This document shows, in pieces, positions 1-6,072 of a stretch of 6,235 bases of DNA. The translations under genes were made by a program, and so were the position numbers. The notes under the pieces are model-generated. The model did not search any database, was not told the DNA's origin, and saw only the letters and a program-made list of their open reading frames with translations. Source of the DNA: Candidatus Fermentibacterota bacterium (GTDB lineage Bacteria > JAFGKV01); NCBI GenBank assembly GCA_016928395.1, contig JAFGKV010000156.1, positions 1-6,235 on the forward strand. Reading direction: 5' to 3'. Position 1 is the stretch's first letter. Every line of letters begins with the position of its first letter.

Positions 1-647
1 GCCAGGATGTGCGCCCGGGCAATGTCATCGACGTGGGCCCAGCAGAACTCGGTTACTTGTGGTACGACCGGGAGTTTTCGCCGGAGGTACTGCACCAGCA
101 TGGCGTGGATCGAACTGGTATCTCCAGGCCCGTAGACGACGCCGGGCATCACGATGACGAGCGGCACGCCCTCGTCGATCATGGGTTGTGCCACCTCGTA
201 GTGGGCGCGCCACTTACTCTCATCGTAGGCGCTCAGGTGGCGACCGGTGAATCGGTATGTCTCATCCATCAGGCGACCCTTGGTATCGGAGGAGACCGCC
301 ACCGTGCTGGTGTAAACCGTTTTCGGGATGCCCAGCTCCCTGGCCAGGGAGAGCACATTGCGGGTGCCGGTCACATTCACCCGCTGGGCATCAGCGCTGT
401 ATCTCAGCCCTATCTTGTACCAGCCAGCCACATGAAAGACGCCATCGCACCCTGCCATGGGGCCACGTATGCTTTCCCTCTCAGCAACGTCGCCCGTATG
501 GAGCTCTACTCCAAGATCGGCGAGGCCTCCTGAGCGCTCCGGATTTCGAACCACCGCTGATACGCGATGCCCTTCGTGCGTCAATTGTCGAACGAGATGG
601 CTTCCGATGAAACCGGTTGCTCCGGTCACGAGAAAGTGCCTGCTCAT
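1..647 (-). CDS. Extended SDR, NAD(P)-dependent epimerase/dehydratase or reductase (3' end cut off by window edge)
   Basis: The minus strand stays open for 215 codons from an ATG at 647 to the left edge, so the protein is complete at its N-terminus and cut at its C-terminus; family members are usually about 320-350 residues. Residues 8-15 read TGATGFIG, the Rossmann nucleotide-binding loop of extended short-chain dehydrogenases. Y141 and K145 in YDESK form the YxxxK catalytic pair, with S114/T115 in place for the catalytic hydroxyl. VYGPGD (171-176) and HVDDIARAHIL (205-215) are typical substrate-side motifs. The family oxidises, reduces or epimerises hydroxyl/keto groups, often on nucleotide sugars; the sequence resembles the dihydroflavonol-4-reductase-like branch, but the substrate cannot be told. 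The protein should be cytosolic. It lies 63 bases downstream of the deacetylase fusion on the same strand, probably in one operon. The start is supported by AGGAGG just upstream; another ATG at 651 is in a different frame. Confidence 0.93.
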   Translation of the reverse strand, partial: MSRHFLVTGATGFIGSHLVRQLTHEGHRVSAVVRNPERSGGLADLGVELHTGDVAERESIRGPMAGCDGVFHVAGWYKIGLRYSADAQRVNVTGTRNVLSLARELGIPKTVYTSTVAVSSDTKGRLMDETYRFTGRHLSAYDESKWRAHYEVAQPMIDEGVPLVIVMPGVVYGPGDTSSIHAMLVQYLRRKLPVVPQVTEFCWAHVDDIARAHIL

Positions 648-651
648 TCAT

Positions 652-657
652 CCTCCT
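652..657 (-). promoter_or_regulatory. Ribosome binding site of the SDR gene
   Basis: On the minus strand AGGAGG lies 4 bases before the ATG at 647. It is a perfect Shine-Dalgarno core and fixes the SDR start. Its strength suggests the SDR is translated independently even if it is co-transcribed with the upstream deacetylase gene. Confidence 0.75.
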
Positions 658-710
658 CTGTGTCGGGACCGCATCTGGTCCGACTATCTCTGATTGGCGT
701 GCTTCCCGCG

Positions 711-2483
711 TCAATCCCCCACGCGGTTCGGCCTCTCGTCGTTGGCCCTGGTATCGAAACGTGCTCGGGCGAATCCTGTGAACAGGTGGCGGGCATTCAG
801 GCCGATGCCCCGGGTTCTATACCCCCCTTCCTGCACGAAAAGGGTGGGCAGCCTCAGGGAGCCGATGCGGGCGCCCACTGTGCCAAAGTCCTTGCTGGTC
901 AAAGCCCACGTTCCGGTGGGGTCACCTTTGGCGGTATCGAAGCCCACGCAGACCACCAGGAATGTCGGTGAGAATCTGCGGATCTGCGCAAGCGCGGATT
1001 GGAGGGCAACACCATAGCGAGCGCCATCCACCTGCTCGGGGAGAGGCAGATTGATGTTGAATCCTTTGCCTGCTCCTTCGCCTCGTTCCTCCACGAAACC
1101 GCTGAAATACGGGTATGCCACACGGGGCCGTGCATGAATCGAAACCGTAAGCACGTCGCGCCGCTCATAGAAGATCATCTGCTGGCCGTTCCCATGATGG
1201 TAGTCGATGTCGAGCATGGCCACGGTGCCGAACCAGCTCAGATGCTGCGCGGCGATAGCCGCATTGTTGAAGTAGCAGAAGCCTCCAAAAGCCATCCGTT
1301 CCGCGTGATGCCCCGGCGGTCGAACCAGCGCATATGCGGCTGGCGTTCCGGCCAACAGCGACTCTGCGCCGGTCAACGCACAGTCTACTGCTCTCCTGGC
1401 AGCCTGGTAGGCATGCTGATTCAGCGGTGTGAAGGTGTCGATGCAGTAGTAGCCGGCTCGAACGGCCAGTTCCACGGGAGGCCGCGCACGGTTGCGAAGA
1501 GGGAACACGTAGGGATAAACGGATTTGCCTTCAGGCATGGCCCGGCATACCCGTTTGAAATAGCGAACGTACCCGGCGTCATGAACTGCGGTCAGGTACC
1601 TGTCAGCGAAGGCCTTGGGCGGCATCGGCCTGAACAGCCCGGTCGGTGTGAGCGCATCCAGGATCGATTGCATCCTGACGGGAGACTCCACATATCCGCG
1701 TTCCTTGATGTGGTGGATTCTGTGGCGGTCAGTCACTACCAGCGCGATACGGGCTGAGGCCGCGGCACATACCATTGTCTCGGTTGGCACACGCCGGTAC
1801 CGCGGCTTTCTGAGCTGCACAGGATCGTCACGGAACGAATCCACCACCATTCTCACGTAGGTCGGTGAGCAGACGCCTCTGTACTTCCTGCGGAGGACGC
1901 TGGCGACCACGTGGCGTGCGTACTCCCGCGGAAGGGGCTTTCCTGAGCCCAGATCATCGAACACCAAATACGGTGGGCAGTCGTCGTTGGGGCCGACAGG
2001 TGTCTCATACGCCGTGTTGATGATCGGTCGCGCCCCGAATCTCTCGTAGAAACGAAGTCGAGCCCGGTTCTGTTCGATCTGGGCTGCATCGGCACACTCA
2101 GCGCTTTCATCGGGAAGACACTCGAAGAAGATTCCGCAGGCCCCAAGGATGATGGCCTCCTCCCTCACGCGCTCATACAAAGCACCGCCGATCCCCCGGC
2201 CGGCGCCCAGCGGGTGCGCCGCGAGGTAGTCCAGGAAACAGAACCCCAGATTGGGTTCATGGGAGAGCAACGCGAAGCCGCTCAACGTGTTCCGGCGGTC
2301 CTCAGCCACGTAGACGATAGCCCGAAACTGGTGCTTGAGCGGGTTACGGAGGAGGTCGGGGATAGGGGGGATCTTCTCCTCCGTGAGCAGATGGAACTGC
2401 TCCGCAAGGATCTGGCGGACCTGGTCCAACGCAGACCGGTTCGCAGGATGCACATCATCATAGATCTTCCTGATGAGGAACAT
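711..2483 (-). CDS. GNAT acetyltransferase - class II histone deacetylase/acetylpolyamine amidohydrolase fusion
   Basis: The protein has 590 residues when started at the ATG at 2483. Residues 1 to about 165 form a GNAT domain: RGIGGA at 96-101 is the acetyl-CoA pyrophosphate loop, followed by a conserved-looking linker (PPYLVFDDLG near 170-179). Residues from about 245 to the end form a zinc-dependent deacetylase: RPPGHH (388-393) carries the two active-site histidines, GFCYFNN (401-407) is a core motif, DIDYHHGNG (425-433) supplies zinc ligands D427 and H429, D516 in GFDTAKGD is the third ligand, and Y555 in EGGY is the transition-state tyrosine. Segments such as FSGFVEERGEGAGKGFN are close to acetylpolyamine amidohydrolases, so acetylated polyamines or other acetyl-amines are likelier substrates than histones; acetyl-lysine on proteins remains possible. 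Both halves look catalytically competent. The ATG at 2510 gives 9 more residues but has no ribosome binding site; the 2483 start gives MFLIRKIYDD, which matches how I recall homologues beginning, and has a weak AAAGG 11 bases upstream. First gene of a probable operon with the SDR. Confidence 0.95.
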   Translation of the reverse strand: MFLIRKIYDDVHPANRSALDQVRQILAEQFHLLTEEKIPPIPDLLRNPLKHQFRAIVYVAEDRRNTLSGFALLSHEPNLGFCFLDYLAAHPLGAGRGIGGALYERVREEAIILGACGIFFECLPDESAECADAAQIEQNRARLRFYERFGARPIINTAYETPVGPNDDCPPYLVFDDLGSGKPLPREYARHVVASVLRRKYRGVCSPTYVRMVVDSFRDDPVQLRKPRYRRVPTETMVCAAASARIALVVTDRHRIHHIKERGYVESPVRMQSILDALTPTGLFRPMPPKAFADRYLTAVHDAGYVRYFKRVCRAMPEGKSVYPYVFPLRNRARPPVELAVRAGYYCIDTFTPLNQHAYQAARRAVDCALTGAESLLAGTPAAYALVRPPGHHAERMAFGGFCYFNNAAIAAQHLSWFGTVAMLDIDYHHGNGQQMIFYERRDVLTVSIHARPRVAYPYFSGFVEERGEGAGKGFNINLPLPEQVDGARYGVALQSALAQIRRFSPTFLVVCVGFDTAKGDPTGTWALTSKDFGTVGARIGSLRLPTLFVQEGGYRTRGIGLNARHLFTGFARARFDTRANDERPNRVGD

Positions 2484-2552
2484 GGCAGTTGGCGCCTTTC
2501 TGACCAGCATCGGGGTCGGAGTACTAGACCCGTGAGTGGCAGGATCTGCGTG

Positions 2553-2586
2553 GTGGTGAATTGCGACGGGCGAGGGATCTCACCAC
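2553..2586. repeat. Inverted repeat, 7-bp arms, possible operator
   Basis: GTGGTGA at 2553-2559 is the exact reverse complement of TCACCAC at 2580-2586, with 20 bases between. It lies about 70-100 bases upstream of the deacetylase-fusion start, a position where a regulator could bind. The arms are short and GC-rich, so chance is a fair alternative. Confidence 0.3.
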
Positions 2587-2609
2587 AGACGACAAGTCAC
2601 AGCGGCGTG

Positions 2610-2729
2610 ACTCAGGGGTCAAGAGGCTTCTCGCGGTATGCTATGGCCGTGACTGATCGCGGAGTGCAAGCTTCTGAGAGATCTTGTGGCTCACCAAGGC
2701 ACACCATTGGCAGCGAGCAACTCAGGGGT
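2610..2729. repeat. Spaced 10-bp direct repeat ACTCAGGGGT
   Basis: ACTCAGGGGT occurs at 2610-2619 and again at 2720-2729, exactly 110 bases apart, inside the divergent intergenic region. Such a pair can be a double operator, but no family of regulator can be named and the repeat could be coincidental. Confidence 0.3.
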
Positions 2730-2862
2730 ACTGCATGTTGACACCGGGGGTCGAATGGCCGGGCGCGGTTCTTGGGGTGTCGGATTCGGCGGGTGGTGGT
2801 GTTTCTTTGAGTGAATGGCGCACCTCTGCGCCACGGGTATGCAGAGTCTTGCATTCATTCCC

Positions 2863-2867
2863 AGGAG
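2863..2867 (+). promoter_or_regulatory. Ribosome binding site that fixes the beta-helix protein start
   Basis: AGGAG lies 7 bases before the ATG at 2875, an ideal spacing. The same frame is open further up, with ATGs at 2815 and 2839, but neither has a Shine-Dalgarno sequence, so 2875 is preferred. Confidence 0.75.
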
Positions 2868-2874
2868 CACGTCC

Positions 2875-4770
2875 ATGACATCTCACATCATTGTGGTCTT
2901 GACTCTTCTCTCCTCCGGCGTCCGGGACATGGTCACTGATGCAGGAAGGGCATATGTGGCGGGCACCCGACCGCCTGCGGTGCAGTCTGCGCAGACCGCG
3001 GCCGGGCCGAAGCTAAGCCTGCGTCATCTCAGGCCACCCTGTCCGCCCACGCCGGCCGATGGCCGGGATATCCTCATAGTCGGCGACACACCCGCCGAGA
3101 CCCTGACGATCACCGGGCAGTGGACCCACGAGGGGGACATTCTCGTCATCAATGATGGCGTCGTGGAGGTCGTCGACGCTGAGTTCCTATTGCACGGCAA
3201 TCTCTGGGCCGTGGATCAGGCCGCGGTTTCCGTGACGAACTCCTCCCTGACGCTCCAGCAACGCTACCTCTACCAGTACGCGATCTTTGTGGGAGGTGCG
3301 GCACGTTTCGCCATGGGGGGCAGCACGGTGGCCGCGAACCGATATCCCTACGGCTTTGCCGTGATGGACTCCTCGGTGGTGCGTATCGACTCGGTTCACT
3401 ACGACGACTTCACGACCTATAGCCTCTTCGGCGCACCGACCGTCGACATCCGCCACGTGAACCTGGCGGGCGAATTTGTGGTGATGGACAGCTCCCGCTG
3501 CGCCTTTGCCGATGTAGACACGGCGCTGATCTGGTGCAGCATGATGGACGGAGCGGTGATCGACTATGCATTCCCTCCCGAAGGCCCCGTGTACGGGTGG
3601 GCATTTGACTGCTCGCAGCCCGGCGTCTCTGGAATTCACTACGCGGTGGTGTGCGATTCGGTCTACCATCCGTGGTGGGGCATGTTCTCCGGCGCGGGTT
3701 CCGACGTGACGATCAGGGATTCCAACATCCGAAGCTGCGGCATCTTCTTCGAGGGCGCCGCAGCGGATACGCTCTCCGGTCTCGTCGATGGAATGTCGTA
3801 CAACGACGCGACCCTTCCCTTGGCAGATCGCACACTACGGTTCGTGAATACCGAGGTGACGACCATCTCGCTCTATCCCTGGGATTTTGCGCAGGTTCAT
3901 TTCTCCAGTTGCATTCTGGGTGAGGTCCTCAGCATGGATGGATCCCTGGCGTTCGGCATGCAGTATTACCTGGATGGAACAGGGGGTCATCTCGAGGCCA
4001 GCGGTCAGGCCGGCAACGTCGCGGCCCTGGCCATGCTGACCGCCGACGTCCTGGCCAGGGATCAGGGATTCGTGGTGCTGGCTTCCTGCGCGCAGCTCTG
4101 GGGTCAGAACTGGGCCGAGGATCAGTCGAAGCTCTTCATGGTGCAGACGGCGACTGCGTCGCTGCCAATGGCCTTCGATGGGGCCGTGGTGGGGTATGAG
4201 ATGGTGACGGATCCTTCCGTGGCGCCGGTCAACGGCCAGGTGCCGATCATGGGCTCGGTATGGGTCGATTGCGGGCCGGACGCGACGGTCGATCTCGCGG
4301 GCTACTCGGTGTTTTACGAGCCAGTTGAGGGAACCCGCATACGCATCGGAGGCGGTACGGCTGAGGTCCGCAGCGACACCTTGGCTGTGTGGAACACCAC
4401 CGGGCTGGCGCCGGGCACCCACGTCATCGTCGTGGAGTTTTGCGACACGCAGGGCGATACCTTGGAGGGATTCAGCCTCATACGACTGGAGGAACCGGCA
4501 GGTGTCGAGGAGGCGGCAGCGCCTTCCGTCATGTTGGATATCGGGCGGTCCGCCCATGGCGTTCGAATGGTGGTGACCACGCCGCAGTCCGATCAGGTCA
4601 GGCTTTCCGTCCACGACCTCGCCGGACGTGTGGTGAGGGTGCCTCTGTGCGGGCCCGTGGCAGCGGGGACGGTGGAGGTCTGCTTCGAGCATGTTGCCAG
4701 CGGGGTCTACGTCGCACGGCTCACATCTGGCCAAGGAGAGGTGATCATGGCGTTTACGATAGTACGCTGA
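2875..4770 (+). CDS. Secreted beta-helix-like protein with a C-terminal T9SS-type sorting domain
   Basis: The protein has 631 residues. A short hydrophobic stretch (about 5-16, IIVVLTLLSSGV) suggests an export signal, though the segment before it (MTSH) has no Lys or Arg, so it is an atypical signal peptide. Residues about 80-430 are rich in short alternating hydrophobic strands with recurring patterns such as VMDSS (163-167 and 203-207), the look of a right-handed parallel beta-helix. Residues about 455-540 form a separate beta-sandwich-like domain with SDTLAVWNTTGLAPGTH, a pattern seen in Ig/Fn3-like modules. Residues about 552-631 match the type A T9SS sorting domain layout: V-x-L-S-V-H-D-L-A-G-R-V-V, a glycine turn, then SGVYVARL and a final strand ending in R. 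This implies export and cell-surface attachment or release. There are 12 cysteines spread along the chain. No catalytic motif is recognisable; adhesion or polysaccharide binding is only a guess. It is apparently transcribed alone, with a hairpin right after the stop. Confidence 0.88.
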   Translation: MTSHIIVVLTLLSSGVRDMVTDAGRAYVAGTRPPAVQSAQTAAGPKLSLRHLRPPCPPTPADGRDILIVGDTPAETLTITGQWTHEGDILVINDGVVEVVDAEFLLHGNLWAVDQAAVSVTNSSLTLQQRYLYQYAIFVGGAARFAMGGSTVAANRYPYGFAVMDSSVVRIDSVHYDDFTTYSLFGAPTVDIRHVNLAGEFVVMDSSRCAFADVDTALIWCSMMDGAVIDYAFPPEGPVYGWAFDCSQPGVSGIHYAVVCDSVYHPWWGMFSGAGSDVTIRDSNIRSCGIFFEGAAADTLSGLVDGMSYNDATLPLADRTLRFVNTEVTTISLYPWDFAQVHFSSCILGEVLSMDGSLAFGMQYYLDGTGGHLEASGQAGNVAALAMLTADVLARDQGFVVLASCAQLWGQNWAEDQSKLFMVQTATASLPMAFDGAVVGYEMVTDPSVAPVNGQVPIMGSVWVDCGPDATVDLAGYSVFYEPVEGTRIRIGGGTAEVRSDTLAVWNTTGLAPGTHVIVVEFCDTQGDTLEGFSLIRLEEPAGVEEAAAPSVMLDIGRSAHGVRMVVTTPQSDQVRLSVHDLAGRVVRVPLCGPVAAGTVEVCFEHVASGVYVARLTSGQGEVIMAFTIVR

Positions 4771-4796
4771 GCGGCACCTCCGGTGCCGGCCCGCTC
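4769..4796 (+). terminator. GC-rich hairpin at the end of the beta-helix gene
   Basis: CGGCACC (4772-4778) and GGTGCCG (4782-4788) form a perfect 7-bp stem with a 3-base loop. Three more pairs, GAG at 4769-4771 with CTC at 4794-4796, can extend it across a 5-base bulge. The hairpin starts inside the stop codon. No T-run follows, so it is not a textbook intrinsic terminator; it may be a U-less terminator or protect the 3' end of the mRNA. Confidence 0.5.
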
Positions 4797-5236
4797 CCAC
4801 AAGGCAAAGAGCATGGATTTATTCTCGCCGGTAGAGCCCGTGTGTGAGCGGGCGGGGTCGAGTCTGCCGCGTTGAGTATTCGAAAGCTCATGTTCACGGG
4901 CTGCAAGCCAGGCACGCCCTATGCGTTAACATCATCCATGTATGCGTGCCCGGGGTGACGCGTGGGCCTTCCCAGATACAGCCAAGCCCTCCTGCTCAAA
5001 GCCGTTGTTGCGATAGGTGACGTTTCTGAGGTCCCATCCGGGGCCGGGAAGCCCTTGGCGTGCTGCGCAGCGCCGTCTGATTTCAGAGGATGGAAACGAT
5101 GACGTGATTCGATTCGTTGCGACGGATGCGGCGGCCTTTGAGACACTGGATGGCTCTCTGCGCCGGGATGAATTCCTGTGCGTTGGTGGCCCAGGTCGAG
5201 CAGCATGGAGATCGCCTAGGTGAGTGTTTCGATCCA

Positions 5237-5260
5237 CCCGGGGTATGGATTGGCCCCGGG
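5237..5260. repeat. Strong GC inverted repeat (hairpin) upstream of the Spy-like gene
   Basis: CCCGGGG at 5237-5243 pairs perfectly with CCCCGGG at 5254-5260 across a 10-base loop. All seven pairs are G-C. It is about 98 bases before the Spy-like start. No T-run follows on either strand, so it is either an unusual terminator closing an upstream unit or a structural element in the leader or promoter region of the next gene. Confidence 0.5.
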
Positions 5261-5274
5261 CTCTCATTGATAAA
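5246..5274 (+). promoter_or_regulatory. Weak candidate promoter for the Spy-like gene
   Basis: GATAAA at 5269-5274 matches four of six bases of the -10 consensus and lies 17 bases after a poor -35 match (TGGATT, 5246-5251) that overlaps the hairpin. It is the best sigma-70-like candidate seen before the gene, but it could easily be chance, and the promoter consensus of this organism is unknown. Confidence 0.2.
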
Positions 5275-5345
5275 CCCTGACCGGCATGCCGTGTCCAACG
5301 GGTGAATTGTTGCCTGGGCATCTGCTCAGGATGCAGCACGTGTCG

Positions 5346-5352
5346 AAGGAGG
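5346..5352 (+). promoter_or_regulatory. Ribosome binding site of the Spy-like gene
   Basis: AAGGAGG lies 5 bases before the ATG at 5358, a near-perfect Shine-Dalgarno sequence. It settles the start, since the open frame continues upstream to 5286 and another ATG at 5354 is out of frame. Confidence 0.8.
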
Positions 5353-5357
5353 CATGC

Positions 5358-5813
5358 ATGAGACGCGCATGTTCGGTCGCCCTTTTCATCGTCGCCGTGG
5401 CGACGCCCCTCACGGCTTCGGCCCAGCCACGGATGGAACCTCCGCTGGAGCATTGGCGGGAAGAGCTCGGGCTCACTGATGAGCAAATCGTCAAGATCGG
5501 CGATATCCAGTATGCTTCGCGCGTTGATGAAATCGGTCGCCGCGCCGAACTGGAACGGGCCGAGTTGGAGTTGGAGCGGGAGATGCGAAAGGCCATGCCC
5601 GAGGAGTCAACGGCGCTGCGGCTGTTCGATGCCGCGCACAAGGCTCGGGGCGAACTGGAGCGCATCCACCTTCGTACCCGGCTGAGAGTCAGAGCTATCC
5701 TCACCCCCGAGCAGGATCGGGAGCTTCATACGCTGGCGGGGAAGGCAGGCACGCCGCGCAAGGACGACATGGAGGGAAGACCTCCGCGACCATCCAGTCG
5801 CACTCGGCGGTAA
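5358..5813 (+). CDS. Spy/CpxP/ZraP-like periplasmic LTxxQ-motif protein
   Basis: The protein has 151 residues. Residues 1-22 are a clear Sec signal peptide: MRR, a hydrophobic core, then TASA with likely cleavage between A22 and Q23. The mature part is almost all predicted helix and highly charged. It carries two LTxxQ motifs, LTDEQ at 39-43 and LTPEQ at 115-119, the signature of the Spy/CpxP family and of related periplasmic metal-sensing proteins (CnrX/ZraP type). A long E/R-rich helix (about 55-80) joins them. Family members act as ATP-independent chaperones or as stress or metal-responsive modulators of envelope two-component systems; which one applies here is unknown. There are no histidine clusters, and the only cysteine is C5 in the signal peptide, so a metal-binding role is not evident. 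The tail (about 130-151) is basic and proline-rich, unlike short family members. No efflux or two-component gene is visible beside it, although the region to the right lies outside the window. Confidence 0.85.
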   Translation: MRRACSVALFIVAVATPLTASAQPRMEPPLEHWREELGLTDEQIVKIGDIQYASRVDEIGRRAELERAELELEREMRKAMPEESTALRLFDAAHKARGELERIHLRTRLRVRAILTPEQDRELHTLAGKAGTPRKDDMEGRPPRPSSRTRR

Positions 5814-5833
5814 GGACCACGCCGGAGGGTACG

Positions 5834-5851
5834 GGCCAGAGCCCTGTGGCC
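5834..5851 (+). terminator. Weak hairpin after the Spy-like gene
   Basis: GGCCA (5834-5838) and TGGCC (5847-5851) form a 5-bp stem with an 8-base loop, 21 bases after the stop codon. There is no T-run. It is the only hairpin seen close to the gene end and is a poor terminator candidate. Confidence 0.2.
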
Positions 5852-5891
5852 TCACCTGTAACTTCACGCTCCTGGGGTATGCTCAGGGTCA

Positions 5892-6064
5892 ATGACAAAG
5901 CCGCAAAGCACGCAAAGGGGCAAGGGATTCGCGCAGAGGCGCGGAGGGGGGAGAAGACAGTCTCACGCAAAGCCGCAAAGAACGCAAAGGAAGGCGACAG
6001 GTTCACCACAAAGGCACGAAGGGCTCAAAGGGGAACAAGTGGCGAAGGGCGCACGCAAAGACGC
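5892..6064. repeat. GCAAAG-rich dispersed repeat cluster (non-coding)
   Basis: Variants of CGCAAAG recur throughout. CAAAGCCGCAAAG is exact at 5896-5908 and 5968-5980, 72 bases apart, and each is followed by ACGCAAAGG (5910-5918 and 5982-5990). Looser copies are CACAAAGGCACGAAGG near 6007-6022 and CACGCAAAGACGCC near 6052-6064; GCGCAGAGGCGCGGAG lies between. I recall very similar GCAAAG/CGCAAAG repeats scattered between genes in many unrelated bacterial genomes, where they are often miscalled as small genes. Open frames over it on both strands are low-complexity (for example FAFFAALRE on the minus strand) and are not taken as genes. Function is unknown. Confidence 0.8.
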
Positions 6065-6072
6065 CTCGATAG

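Larger units (their letters stand above)
2484..2874. other. Divergent intergenic region between the deacetylase fusion and the beta-helix gene
   Basis: About 390 bases separate the starts of two genes read in opposite directions, so promoters for both should lie here. I found no convincing -35/-10 pair on either strand. TTGACA at 2738-2743 is a perfect -35 hexamer on the plus strand, but the DNA 16-18 bases beyond is GC-rich with no -10 match. The stretch does hold a 10-base direct repeat (2610-2619 and 2720-2729) and a 7-base inverted repeat (2553-2559 with 2580-2586). Short open frames here have no ribosome binding site and no recognisable protein. Confidence 0.6.
4797..5357. other. 560-base stretch with no intact gene; possible gene remnants
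   Basis: No open frame here has a ribosome binding site together with a recognisable product. Two short pieces look protein-coding by composition. On the minus strand, about 4955-5060, the frame containing WDLRNVTYRNNGFEQEG has mostly C or G at codon third positions. On the plus strand, about 5077-5217, the frame containing GNDDVIRFVATDAAAFETLD has G-rich first positions. Neither matches a family I know, and both are bounded by stops or shift frame. A GGCACGC (4911-4917) / GCGTGCC (4944-4950) inverted repeat and a strong hairpin at 5237-5260 also lie here. The far end forms the leader of the Spy-like gene. Confidence 0.5.

Noticed and set aside
9-533. 174-codon plus-strand open frame at the left edge
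   Set aside because: The opposite strand encodes a clear SDR with TGATGFIG and YDESK across the same bases, so this frame is a shadow.
666-681. GGACC-N6-GGTCC hairpin between the deacetylase and SDR genes
   Set aside because: Only five pairs, no T-run, and it lies within a probable operon; too weak to call a terminator.
999-1757. 252-codon plus-strand open frame
   Set aside because: It lies entirely antisense to the deacetylase domain, whose catalytic motifs are unmistakable. No ribosome binding site or family motif supports the plus-strand frame.
2214-2741. 175-codon plus-strand open frame
   Set aside because: It is antisense to the GNAT domain and then runs into the intergenic region; composition is that of a shadow and no protein family is recognisable.
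2738-2743. TTGACA as a -35 promoter element
   Set aside because: A perfect hexamer, but the 16-18 base spacing leads into GGGCGC-type sequence with no -10 element, so no promoter was called.
2815-2874. Upstream in-frame starts (2815, 2839) for the beta-helix protein
   Set aside because: Neither has a Shine-Dalgarno sequence, and they would put 12-20 extra residues before the hydrophobic segment. The ATG at 2875 has AGGAG at ideal spacing.
3835-4800. Long minus-strand open frame (321 codons) inside the beta-helix gene
   Set aside because: It is antisense to a gene with a signal sequence, good ribosome binding site and recognisable C-terminal domain. Its translation is rich in His, Arg and Gly with no domain, typical of a GC-rich shadow frame.
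4932-5486. 184-codon minus-strand open frame across the gene-free gap and into the Spy-like gene
   Set aside because: Its first part is antisense to the Spy-like signal peptide region and most of it is low-quality Arg/His/Pro-rich sequence. Only the last 35 residues or so look coding, so it is treated as a possible remnant and not as a gene.
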